Notes under the pieces: generated by a model
Seen by the model: only the letters and a program-made list of their open reading frames with translations
What the model was told of the DNA's origin: nothing
Database searches by the model: none
Translations under genes and position numbers: made by a program
In this document: positions 34,522 through 42,236 of the stretch, piece by piece
Layout: each line of letters opens with the position of its first letter
Numbering within the stretch: the first letter of the stretch is position 1
Assembly (NCBI RefSeq): GCF_003443895.1
Contig: NZ_QQOA01000007.1
Coordinates: 186,001 to 250,000 of the forward strand
Reading direction: 5' to 3'
Source: Paraburkholderia phosphatilytica
Lineage (GTDB): Bacteria; Pseudomonadota; Gammaproteobacteria; Burkholderiales; Burkholderiaceae
Length of the DNA stretch: 64,000 nt

Positions 34522-35022
34522 ATGTTCAGGAAAACGAAGCCTGGCGTCATCCAGCAGACCAAGCTCGCGACGCTCGTCGCGCACGACGTGCGCATCACGG
34601 GGGATCTCGAATTCAGCGACGGTCTGCGTCTCGACGGCCACGTGAAGGGCAACGTGATCGGCAAGAGCGGCACGCAGACGCTGCTGGTGCTGAGCGACCG
34701 CGGCTCGGTCGAAGGCAACGTGCACGGCTACGACGTGATCGTGAACGGCCGCATCGTCGGCGACGTCTATGCGGAGCATTTCGTCGAGCTGCAGCCGAAT
34801 GCGTACGTGACCGGCAACATCCTGTACCAGCAGCTGCGGATGGACGTCGGCGCGGCCATCGACGGCAAGCTCACGCGGCGCGACGGCAGCGCGGCGGCCG
34901 CCGTGCCGGCTGTAGCGGCTCCAGCGCAGCTCGCGCTGGCCGGTGACAGCGCGCACGCCGCCGCTGAAGTTGCCGAGGTTGCGGACACCGCCGACGTCGT
35001 GCACGAGCAGGCTGCCTCGTAA
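34522..35022 (+). CDS. Bactofilin (polymer-forming cytoskeletal protein)
   Basis: A 166-residue bactofilin (DUF583/CcmA family). The core from about residue 12 to 115 is a right-handed beta-helix repeat: VRITGDLEFSDGLRLDGHVKGNVIG, LLVLSDRGSVEGNVHGYDVIVNGRIVGDVYAEHFVELQPNAYVTGNILYQQLRMDVGAAIDGKL. A short basic N-terminus and an Ala/Glu/Val-rich tail flank it. The start at 34522 (MFRKTKPGV) fits the family. Bactofilins assemble into membrane-bound filaments and often work with M23 endopeptidases (Helicobacter Csd1/CcmA is the known case), matching this neighbourhood. Confidence 0.92.
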   Translation: MFRKTKPGVIQQTKLATLVAHDVRITGDLEFSDGLRLDGHVKGNVIGKSGTQTLLVLSDRGSVEGNVHGYDVIVNGRIVGDVYAEHFVELQPNAYVTGNILYQQLRMDVGAAIDGKLTRRDGSAAAAVPAVAAPAQLALAGDSAHAAAEVAEVADTADVVHEQAAS

Positions 35023-35023
35023 G

Positions 35024-35392
35024 TCACGCCGCGGCCGGCGGCGCGTCCAGAAAACCGGTGACGGCCTGCAGCCGTCCGCCGTCATCGACCACGCCGAAAT
35101 CGGAGCCCTTCACGATCGGGTTGCCGTCCGGCGTCGTCAGTTCCCACGAAAAGCGCACCCGGTTCGCGAAGCCGTCCACCTGCGTCGTGCGGCGGAACGT
35201 GTGGCCGGGAAAGCGCCCATGCACGGCGTGGATCATCGCGTCGATGCCTTCATGGCCATCGCCGGACAGCAGCGGATCCACATAGGCGCCATCCACGGTC
35301 CACGTCGCCGCGATCAGCGCGCGGCGCTTCGTGGTATCGGTCTCGTTCCAGGCATCGAAGTAGCGGTCGATCAGATCGGTATGCGTAGTCAT
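35024..35392 (-). CDS. SnoaL-like (NTF2 fold) protein
   Basis: A 122-residue protein with AAGGAG 7 bases before its ATG (35392). MTTHTDLIDRYFDAWNETDTTKRRALIAATWTVDGAYVDPLLSGDGHEGIDAMIHAVHGRFPGHTFRRTTQVDGFANRVRFSWELTTPDGNPIVKGSDFGVVDDGGRL reads as the SnoaL/NTF2 alpha-beta cone. Such proteins are isomerases, hydrolases or ligand binders; residues alone do not indicate which. Divergent from the XRE regulator at 35561, which probably controls it, and convergent with the bactofilin gene (stop codons one base apart). Confidence 0.8.
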   Translation of the reverse strand: MTTHTDLIDRYFDAWNETDTTKRRALIAATWTVDGAYVDPLLSGDGHEGIDAMIHAVHGRFPGHTFRRTTQVDGFANRVRFSWELTTPDGNPIVKGSDFGVVDDGGRLQAVTGFLDAPPAAA

Positions 35393-35509
35393 CACAGACT
35401 CCTTGCAGCAGGTTGACGAAGAGCGGCTCGGCGCGTTGCTTCGCGTTGTTGCGGAGCAGGAAACGCGTCGGCACAGATCGAAGCGTCGTCGATCGGAGGC
35501 CGCGGGTCG

Positions 35510-35526
35510 ATTACTCATGAGGTAAT
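35510..35526. promoter_or_regulatory. Dyad between the SnoaL gene and the XRE regulator
   Basis: ATTAC-TCATGAG-GTAAT (35510-35526) is a 5-bp inverted repeat around a central CTCATGAG palindrome, 34 bases before the regulator ATG and in the shared divergent promoter gap. It fits an autoregulatory operator for the helix-turn-helix protein. Confidence 0.45.
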
Positions 35527-35560
35527 GGAATCGCGGCGGCGTTTGACTATCATCGGCAAC

Positions 35561-36451
35561 ATGAACACGATCCCGTTTCCGCACGGCGCACCGTCGCCGG
35601 CTTCGTCTGCTTCGTCTGCTTTATCTGCCGCTTCCGTCAGCCGCACGGTCGGCGAAATGCTGCGCGAATGGCGCCAGCGTCGCCGCATGAGCCAGCTGCT
35701 GCTCGCATCCGAAGCGGAAATCTCGACGCGCCACCTGAGCTTCGTCGAATCGGGCCGCGCGCTGCCGAGCCGCGAGATGGTGATGCATCTGGCCGAACGG
35801 CTCGAGGTGCCGCTGCGCGCGCGCAACGCGCTGCTGGTCGCGGCCGGCTACGCGCCGATGTTCCGCGAGCGGCCGCTCGACGATCCGCAGCTCGACAGCG
35901 CGCGCCACGCGATCGAACTCGTGCTGAAGGGACACGAGCCGTATCCGGCGCTCGCGATCGACCGGCACTGGACGATCGTCGCCGCGAATGCCGCGCTCGC
36001 GCCGCTCGTCGCGGGCGCCGACCCAAAGCTGCTCGCACCGCCGGTCAATGCGCTGCGCCTGAGCCTGCATCCGGACGGTCTCGCCGGTTCGATCGTCAAC
36101 TGGCATGCGTGGCGCGAACACATCCTCGCCCGCCTGCAGCGGCAGATCGACGTGAGCGGCAACGCCACGCTTGCCGCGTTGCGCGAGGAACTCGCCGCCT
36201 ATGCGACGCCGCCGCATGCGGACGCCACGGCAAACGACGACCCCGCTGCCGCCGCGATGAGCCAGATCGCGGTGCCGCTCAGGATGCGCACGCCGCTGGG
36301 CCTACTATCATTCTTCAGTACGACGACGGTTTTCGGCACGCCGGTCGACGTCACGCTGTCCGAACTCGCGATCGAGGCGTTCTTTCCCGCCGATGCAGCG
36401 ACCGCGGAAGCGTTGCGCGCGTATGCGGCTAAGGAGAACGCGCAGGCCTAG
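35561..36451 (+). CDS. XRE-type regulator with MmyB-like ligand-binding domain
   Basis: A 296-residue protein. The helix-turn-helix (VGEMLREWRQRRRMSQLLLASEAEISTRHLSFVESGRALPSREMVMHLAERLEVP) lies at about residues 30-85 and is followed by the MmyB-like PAS-related domain (RHAIELVLKGHEPYPALAIDRHWTIVAANAALAPLVAG...RMRTPLGLLSFFSTTTVFGTPVDVTLSELAIEAFFPAD). Start at 35561 or 35525 is unsettled; 35561 gives the shorter usual N-terminus. Such proteins commonly regulate a divergent oxidoreductase or SnoaL gene. Ligand, possibly a fatty acid-like molecule in related proteins, is unknown here. Confidence 0.85.
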   Translation: MNTIPFPHGAPSPASSASSALSAASVSRTVGEMLREWRQRRRMSQLLLASEAEISTRHLSFVESGRALPSREMVMHLAERLEVPLRARNALLVAAGYAPMFRERPLDDPQLDSARHAIELVLKGHEPYPALAIDRHWTIVAANAALAPLVAGADPKLLAPPVNALRLSLHPDGLAGSIVNWHAWREHILARLQRQIDVSGNATLAALREELAAYATPPHADATANDDPAAAAMSQIAVPLRMRTPLGLLSFFSTTTVFGTPVDVTLSELAIEAFFPADAATAEALRAYAAKENAQA

Positions 36452-36665
36452 TCGTTCTTTTGTCTGCCTGTTTGTCGGCCTGCTTGAAACCGCCGTTCAA
36501 AACCCTCCCGCCGCTCGCCGTCTAATCATCGGGGCGGACGGCGCCGCGAGCGCGCACGATGCGCTCCGGCGCATGGCGCGGCCGCGGACAGCCTCGCCAT
36601 GCGCCACGCTGCGGTTCGCACAGCAAATCGCAACACCGGTCGCACGTCGTCAGCAGGAGGCAAGC

Positions 36666-38021
36666 ATGGCCCTCTCCGAAATCCTGTCGCCGGTCAAGAT
36701 CGTGCGGCACCTGCGCGAGGACGGCTCGGCCGCGACGCTCAACCGGCTGCTGGGCTCGCGCCACGTCGCCGACCTGCGTCTGATCGTGTCGCTCACGCTC
36801 TATGCCGTCGCGTTCTGCTTCGTGTTCGCGGTGTTCTTCGAGGCGGCGCGCATCATCTGGGACGCCACGCCCGCCGACCCCGCCCGGCCGCACAGCGTCA
36901 GGTCGTGGATGGCGCTCGCAAGCGACGCGATCGTCGATAGCGGGCCGTTCGTGAGCGTCGTCTTCGCGATCGGCTGCGGCGTGATGGGCTGGGCCTACCA
37001 GTCGGGCAGCGCGCGGCTCGGCGTGGTCGATCTGTTCGCGTGCGAGATCACCACACTCTGCCGCGTGTTCACGATCGTCGATCTCGCGCGCCGCTACGTC
37101 GACGCGTTCAACGCCGATCTCGGCAACCGCCGCGCGCCGGACCCGGAACTGATCGAGCGGATCCGTCACCCGTTCGATCACGAGCCGAGCAACGAGACCT
37201 ACACGCCCGTGTTCGACCAGAACGCGAGCGACCTGCGCGCGCTCGACGCGAACGTCGTCACCAACGTGACCGCGTTCTACACCTACCTGAAGGCGATGAA
37301 GGACGCGCTGCGCAATCTCTCGCGCATCCCCGCGCCCACCACCGGCGGCAAGCCGCACGACGCATGGCACGAAGGGCTCGCGACCGTGCTCTACATGCAG
37401 TTCCTGATGCTCGAAAGCGCGCGCAAGGCGGTGCGCGACCTGATCGAGTTCGAGCCGAACCAGGTCGAGAACACCGTGACGATCCTGATCAGCGAGCTGT
37501 GCGCGTACCGGTTCCTGCTGCATCAGTTCGATACGGGTCATGCCGGCGCCGCTTTGGCAAACCATGCCGATGCGCCGCCGCTCGCCGCCGTTGAAAACGC
37601 AAACGCGGGCGGCGAAGACTTCCGGCATGCGCGGCTCAGGATCCGCCGCGCGTCGTACCGCTGCATCGTCGGGCAGGCGTGGTGGCGCGCGAAAGAAGGC
37701 GAACGCTACTGGACCGCCCAGGAAGCCAGCGCCGAAGCCGACGTGGCGCGCCAGATCGCAGCGTCCGGCGGCTCGCGCGCGGACGTCTCGCACCGCGGCG
37801 TCGAGCGGCTGACCGAAGCGCACCGGCGCATCCAGCAATGGCGCAAGGCGGCGGAAACGGCCAACGAACTCGCGAACCGCTACGCGACCCTGTTTCCCGG
37901 CGAGCCGATCGACCGTCCGACGGATCTGCCGCCGCAGCCGCAGGACGCGGCGCGCACGGCAGCGCACCGCGGCGTGCTGCATCGCCCGCGGCGGAGGTTG
38001 CGGCACGTTGGCGTCGAATGA
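36666..38021 (+). CDS. Unknown membrane protein with two N-terminal TM segments
   Basis: A 451-residue protein with AGGAGG 6 bases before the ATG. Two membrane segments lie near the N-terminus (LIVSLTLYAVAFCFVFAVFFEAARIIW, about 38-64, and FVSVVFAIGCGVMGWAYQSG, about 96-116). The rest is soluble, mainly helical (IERIRHPFDHEPSNETYTPVFDQNASDLRALDANVVTNVTAFYTYLKAMKDALRNL...), with a possible helical bundle in the C-terminal third. The fold suggests a sensor or scaffold protein, but no known domain is identified. Next gene is the oxygenase 79 bases downstream. Confidence 0.7.
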   Translation: MALSEILSPVKIVRHLREDGSAATLNRLLGSRHVADLRLIVSLTLYAVAFCFVFAVFFEAARIIWDATPADPARPHSVRSWMALASDAIVDSGPFVSVVFAIGCGVMGWAYQSGSARLGVVDLFACEITTLCRVFTIVDLARRYVDAFNADLGNRRAPDPELIERIRHPFDHEPSNETYTPVFDQNASDLRALDANVVTNVTAFYTYLKAMKDALRNLSRIPAPTTGGKPHDAWHEGLATVLYMQFLMLESARKAVRDLIEFEPNQVENTVTILISELCAYRFLLHQFDTGHAGAALANHADAPPLAAVENANAGGEDFRHARLRIRRASYRCIVGQAWWRAKEGERYWTAQEASAEADVARQIAASGGSRADVSHRGVERLTEAHRRIQQWRKAAETANELANRYATLFPGEPIDRPTDLPPQPQDAARTAAHRGVLHRPRRRLRHVGVE

Positions 38022-38100
38022 GAGAGCAAGCGGTGGAGTGTCCGCGGCTCGCGGGATCCGTACACTGGGTTCATCAGCATCTCCCTTGCACGGACCCGAT

Positions 38101-38916
38101 ATGCACCAGCTCTCCCTGCCGACAGACGACGTCGACGACACCACGACGGCCTCAGAAACCGCACGAGCGTCCAGCCGCCACCCTCGCCCGCAGTCCGCGA
38201 GAACCATCGAAACCATCGCGCAACGGATCGACGCGCTCGACTGGCCGCGCGTCGGCGGCGAGCTCGACGCGTTCGGCTGCGCGACCCTGCCGAACCTGCT
38301 CGATCCCGCCGACTGCCAGGCGCTGAGCGCGCTCTACACGGATGACGACGTGTTCCGCAGCCGCGTCGTGATGGCGCGCCACGGCTTCGGGCGCGGCGAG
38401 TACCGTTACTTCCGCTATCCGCTGCCCGATCTGGTCGGCGCGCTGCGCACTGCCGCGTATCCGCATCTCGCGCCGATCGCGAACCGCTGGAACGCCACGA
38501 TGAATATCGACACGCGCTACCCGCCCGCGCACGAAGCGTTCGTCGCGCGCTGCCACGCGGCCGGCCAGCGCCGCCCGACGCCGTTATTGCTGCAATACGG
38601 CCCCGGCGACTACAACTGCCTCCACCAGGACCTGTACGGCGAGCACGTGTTTCCGTTACAGATCGCGATCCTGCTGTCCGAACCCGGCCGCGACTTCAGC
38701 GGCGGCGAGTTCGTGATGACCGAGCAGCGGCCGCGGATGCAGTCGCGCGCCGAGGTCGTACCGCTCGCGCAGGGCGATGGCGTCGTGTTCGCTGTGCACC
38801 ACCGCCCGGTGCAAGGCACCCGCGGCGTCTACCGCGTGAACCTGCGCCATGGCGTGAGCCGCCTGCGCGCAGGCCACCGCCATACGCTCGGCGTGATCTT
38901 CCACGACGCCGAGTAA
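38101..38916 (+). CDS. 2-oxoglutarate/Fe(II)-dependent oxygenase
   Basis: A 271-residue protein. The jelly-roll iron triad is visible: H175-x-D177 in CLHQDLYGE and distal H250 in YRVNLRHGVSRLR, with the following Arg for 2-oxoglutarate. The motif LLLQYGPGDYNCLHQDLYGEHVFPLQIAILLSEPGRDFSGGEFVMTEQRPRMQSRAEVVPLAQGDGVVFAVHHRPVQGTRG is like the alkylated-DNA-repair/prolyl-hydroxylase-type oxygenases of Burkholderia. The start at 38101 is used; an in-frame ATG at 38008 overlaps the preceding gene. Substrate is not known; protein, nucleic acid or small molecule are all possible. Confidence 0.82.
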   Translation: MHQLSLPTDDVDDTTTASETARASSRHPRPQSARTIETIAQRIDALDWPRVGGELDAFGCATLPNLLDPADCQALSALYTDDDVFRSRVVMARHGFGRGEYRYFRYPLPDLVGALRTAAYPHLAPIANRWNATMNIDTRYPPAHEAFVARCHAAGQRRPTPLLLQYGPGDYNCLHQDLYGEHVFPLQIAILLSEPGRDFSGGEFVMTEQRPRMQSRAEVVPLAQGDGVVFAVHHRPVQGTRGVYRVNLRHGVSRLRAGHRHTLGVIFHDAE

Positions 38917-39697
38917 CTCCCCCGCATCCTTCCTCCGCGGCCGCCAGCGGCGGCCCGCCGTCCTGCCGTAACACGTGCCGGGCACCCCCTGCCACGCGCA
39001 TCCACGCCCCGTTCGCCGCCAGTCCATCGTCAGTTCGAAACGGGCGAACTTACCGAAAAATCAGCAAATCCCTACAGTGACCCCACCTAAAACGCCTATA
39101 AATACACTTTTTAGCCACAATTTTCGCGTTTTTGGCTAACCAGTTTGTCTATAACAAACGTCACTTGTAACGACCTGTGTCTAAGGGTTCGACCCGAGAG
39201 TTACAAATCTGCACCGCGATGATACAAACCCGCCGCTCAAAATTATGGGTCGGATACTTTTCGTCTGACCACGAAAGCGGCGTCATTTTTACCGAAAATC
39301 TTGCCTGCTTTCTAGCGCCTTTCTGCTCTGAAGCTGATTTTCCTTTTCATAGCCTGTTTGAAGCAGGGTTTTCACCAATCCGCATAAAGCCTTGCTGTAT
39401 AAGGGTTTCCGCGCGAAAAAGTGCTCCAGTAATGGCGCCCGAAATTGCCTTTTATGTTTTATTTTTGACAGCGGAAAATTTTGCCGAATGGCGCTGTGGT
39501 TTTTTCGAAAAAAATTTTGAGATAGGTATTGCTTTATCAAAAACACCTTCATACAATTCGCTCAACGCTGTTACGACATGTAACAAGTTGTATCGGCGGG
39601 ATGTAACAAGTCCGGCAGATTTTACCGACCGGCAAGGGCATAAAAGATAACGGCAAAAAATGCCGAAGATGACATCGGGGCTTCGGAATCTTTCAAA
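38917..39697. promoter_or_regulatory. Long AT-rich leader and control region of flhDC
   Basis: The 781 bases upstream of flhD hold no supported gene. From about 39040 to 39660 the composition drops far below the genome average (long A/T runs), in sharp contrast to the flanking genes. It contains an inverted repeat TTAGCCA (39111-39117) / TGGCTAA (39133-39139), a TTGTAAC (39165-39171) / GTTACAA (39200-39206) pair, and the array at 39569-39611. An open frame at 39177-39650 is Phe/Cys/Ile-rich with no family resemblance and is judged chance. Confidence 0.75.
39569..39611 (+). promoter_or_regulatory. Dyad plus direct repeat upstream of flhD
   Basis: TGTTACgacatGTAACA (39569-39585) is a 6-bp-armed dyad; its right part ATGTAACAAGT (39578-39588) recurs exactly at 39601-39611, 23 bases further, about two helix turns. 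The distance to the flhD start is 87 bases, so a bound protein could act near the promoter or on the 5' leader. Confidence 0.55.
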
Positions 39698-40018
39698 ATG
39701 GACCGTAGCAGCGAGACGCTGGATTCAATCCGCGAAATCAATCTTTCCTACATCATGCTTGCGCAGCGCATGCTGCGTGAGGACAAGGCGGTGGGCATGT
39801 TCCGCCTTGGTCTGTCGTCGCAGATGGCTGATCTGCTGTCCGGCCTTTCGCTGGCGCAGGTCGTCAAGCTGGCGAGTTCGGACCAGCTCCTGTGCTTCTT
39901 CCGCTTCAACGACCACACGATGCTGTCGGCGTTGACGCAGACCACGAAGCACGCAGAGGTTGCTTCGACGCACGCGGCGATCCTGCTCGCAGGTCAGCCC
40001 GCGGAACAGTTCGCGTAA
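39698..40018 (+). CDS. flhD: Flagellar transcriptional regulator FlhD
   Basis: A 106-residue protein, the usual FlhD length. MDRSSETLDSIREINLSYIMLAQRMLREDKAVGMFRLGLSSQMADLLSGLSLAQVVKLASSDQLLCFFRFNDHTMLSALTQ contains the conserved EINLSYL-LAQ-L and FR-G clusters. FlhD forms a heterohexamer with FlhC that activates the class 2 flagellar genes through sigma-70. The 16-base gap to flhC indicates a bicistronic operon. Confidence 0.95.
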   Translation: MDRSSETLDSIREINLSYIMLAQRMLREDKAVGMFRLGLSSQMADLLSGLSLAQVVKLASSDQLLCFFRFNDHTMLSALTQTTKHAEVASTHAAILLAGQPAEQFA

Positions 40019-40034
40019 CCGGACGGAGACGGCC

Positions 40035-40676
40035 ATGCTCAAGCGCAGCCTCACGGAAGACGCAGCCGACGTGTTCCGCGCGATCGCCCTGATCGAACTC
40101 GGCGCCCGCATGCAGGTCCTCGAAAGCGAACTCACGCTTTCCCGCGACCGCATGATCCGCCTGTACCGCGAAGTGAAGGGTGTATCGCCGCCGAAGGGCA
40201 TGCTGCCCTTCTCGGCGGACTGGTACATGACGTGGCTCGCGAACATCCACGCGTCGCTGTTCTACAACACGTACCTGTTCCTGAAGAACGAAGCGCAATG
40301 CTCGCACCTCGACGCGCTGACGAAGGGTTTTCGTCTGTACCTCGAGCACTGCAAGCACAGCGACACGGAGCCGGTGCTCGACCTGACCCGCGCGTGGACG
40401 CTGGTGCGCTTCTTCGACGCTGAGATCCTGCAGCTGACGCCGTGCTGCCGTTGCAGCGGCAAGTTCGTCGCTCATAAGCACGACCTGCAGAACAACGTCG
40501 TGTGCGGCGCATGCCAGCCGCCGTCGCGTGCCGGCAAGACGAAGAAGGCCGCCGCGAAGGAAGCCGCGCAACCGACCGTCATCGTGACGCCGGTTACCGT
40601 CGAAGTGGAAGAAGTGGTGCCGCCGGTCGAACAGATCGTCGCCGCCGAAACCATCACGATCCCCGAAGCCGCGTGA
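40035..40676 (+). CDS. flhC: Flagellar transcriptional regulator FlhC
   Basis: A 213-residue protein, the DNA-binding partner of FlhD. The four zinc cysteines are C137, C140, C157 and C160 (TPCCRCSGKF...NVVCGACQ), exactly the positions known from E. coli FlhC; there is an extra C138. The family core MLKRSLTEDAADVFRAIALIELGARMQVLESELTLSRDRMIRLYREVKGVSPPKGMLPFSADWY is well conserved. The last 50 residues are Thr/Val/Glu-rich, as in other Burkholderia FlhC. Confidence 0.95.
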   Translation: MLKRSLTEDAADVFRAIALIELGARMQVLESELTLSRDRMIRLYREVKGVSPPKGMLPFSADWYMTWLANIHASLFYNTYLFLKNEAQCSHLDALTKGFRLYLEHCKHSDTEPVLDLTRAWTLVRFFDAEILQLTPCCRCSGKFVAHKHDLQNNVVCGACQPPSRAGKTKKAAAKEAAQPTVIVTPVTVEVEEVVPPVEQIVAAETITIPEAA

Positions 40677-40681
40677 CAGGT

Positions 40682-40791
40682 TTCAACCCGGGATTCAACC
40701 CGGCTCTACACCGCGCGTAGCGGCAGTCTCGCCCGGACATTCAGTCCACTACGCGCCGGTCCGAAGCAGTTTCCCAGCAGATTCAACCCGG
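40682..40791. repeat. Three TTCAACCCGG direct repeats between flhC and the Nramp gene
   Basis: TTCAACCCGG occurs at 40682-40691, 40694-40703 and 40782-40791, within the 144-base gap between the convergent flhC and metal transporter genes. No function can be assigned. Confidence 0.5.
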
Positions 40792-40820
40792 TCCAGACCG
40801 CCTGAGCGCAAGCCCGACGC

Positions 40821-42149
40821 TCAGGCGATCCATCCGACCGTCTGCACCACCAGCCAGAGATTCGCCGCCGTGATCAGCACGAACAGCGTCCATACGACGA
40901 TGCGCGTCGGCCAGCGGTTCGCGAACGCGCCCATCAGCGCGCGATCGTCCGTCATCCGGATCAGCGGATAGAGCGCGAACGGCAACTGCAGGCTCAACAC
41001 CACCTGACTCGCGACCAGCAGCTGGCCGACCGCGCCATTCCCCAGCACGACGACGCCGATGAGCGCCGGAATCAGCGCGAGCGCGCGCGTGACGAGCCGC
41101 CGCTGCCAGCACGGAATCTTCAGGTTCAGGAAGCCTTCCATGATCACCTGCCCCGCCACCGTGCCGGTGAAGGTCGAGCTCTGGCCCGACGCCAGCAGCG
41201 TGACCGCGAACAGCACCGCGGCCGCGCCTGTGCCGACGATCGGCGCGAGCAGCCGGTAAGCGTCCTCGATTTCGGTCACCTGGTTGTGGCCCGTCGCGTG
41301 GAACGCGGCGGCCGCGAGGATCAGGATCGCCGCGTTGATCAGCAGTGCGAGCGTCAGCGCGCCGATCGTGTCGAGCCGCGAGAAGCGGATCGCCTGCGCG
41401 ATGCCGGCATGATCGCGCTTGACCGCGCGGGTCTGCACGATCGACGAATGCAGATACAGGTTGTGCGGCATCACGGTGGCGCCGAGAATGCCGATCGCGA
41501 GATACAGCGGCTCGCGCGAGTCGAGCGCGCTCCATGACGGCACCAGCCCCGCGAACACCGCGGGCCAGTGCGGCTTCACAAGCGCGAGCTCGACGACATA
41601 GCCGAGCCCAATGGTCGCGATCAGGCCGAGGATGATCGCCTCGAGGTCGCGGAATTTCTTGCCCTGCAGGCCCAGCACGATCACCGTGTCGAACGCGGTG
41701 AGGATCACGCCCACCAGCAGCGAGCACTTCAGCAGCAGATGGAACGCGAGCGCGCCGCCGAGCACTTCGGCGAGATCGCACGCAATGATCGAGATCTCCG
41801 CCAGGATCCACTGCACGCGCGCCACCCACGGTGCATAACGCTGGTTCGAGAGCTTCGCGAGATCCTGCCCGGTGACGATCCCAAGCCGCATGCACAGGCA
41901 CTGCAGCACCATCGCCGCGAGGCTCGACAGCACGACGACGAACAGCAGGCTGTAACCGTAGCGCGAGCCGGCTTCGATATCCGTGGCCCAGTTGCCCGGG
42001 TCCATGTAGCCGATCGAGACCAGCAGGCCCGGCCCCGCGAACTGCAGGATCTTCTTCCAGAGCGGCGCGCCGGGCGGCACGAAGACGCTGCCCTGCACTT
42101 CCGATGGACAGAACGGCGCAGTGGCGGTGGTGGGTAGTTTGTACGGCAA
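40821..42149 (-). CDS. mntH: Nramp family divalent metal transporter
   Basis: A 442-residue inner-membrane H+-coupled Mn2+/Fe2+ importer with about 11 membrane segments. The substrate motif IGYMDPGNWATDI is in TM1 and VMPHNLYLHS (MPH) in TM6, both diagnostic. A long cytoplasmic tail is lacking. The start is TTG at 42149: GGGGAG lies 8 bases upstream, and the in-frame TGA seven codons before excludes an earlier start. MntH usually responds to Mn, Fe or oxidative stress; no Fur or MntR site is recognised. Convergent with flhC. Confidence 0.88.
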   Translation of the reverse strand: MPYKLPTTATAPFCPSEVQGSVFVPPGAPLWKKILQFAGPGLLVSIGYMDPGNWATDIEAGSRYGYSLLFVVVLSSLAAMVLQCLCMRLGIVTGQDLAKLSNQRYAPWVARVQWILAEISIIACDLAEVLGGALAFHLLLKCSLLVGVILTAFDTVIVLGLQGKKFRDLEAIILGLIATIGLGYVVELALVKPHWPAVFAGLVPSWSALDSREPLYLAIGILGATVMPHNLYLHSSIVQTRAVKRDHAGIAQAIRFSRLDTIGALTLALLINAAILILAAAAFHATGHNQVTEIEDAYRLLAPIVGTGAAAVLFAVTLLASGQSSTFTGTVAGQVIMEGFLNLKIPCWQRRLVTRALALIPALIGVVVLGNGAVGQLLVASQVVLSLQLPFALYPLIRMTDDRALMGAFANRWPTRIVVWTLFVLITAANLWLVVQTVGWIA

Positions 42150-42236
42150 GACCGGCGCTCCCCGAGGTCAGGCGAAATCATGAATAGCGCCCGGGCTTCA
42201 CCGGCCGAGGGCGGCGCCGGCACGCCGCCGGCGGAC

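Noticed and set aside
39177-39650. 157-codon open frame in the AT-rich flhDC leader
   Set aside because: Unusual Phe/Cys/Ile composition, no ribosome-binding site and no family pattern; more likely non-coding control DNA. Conservation in relatives would change this view.
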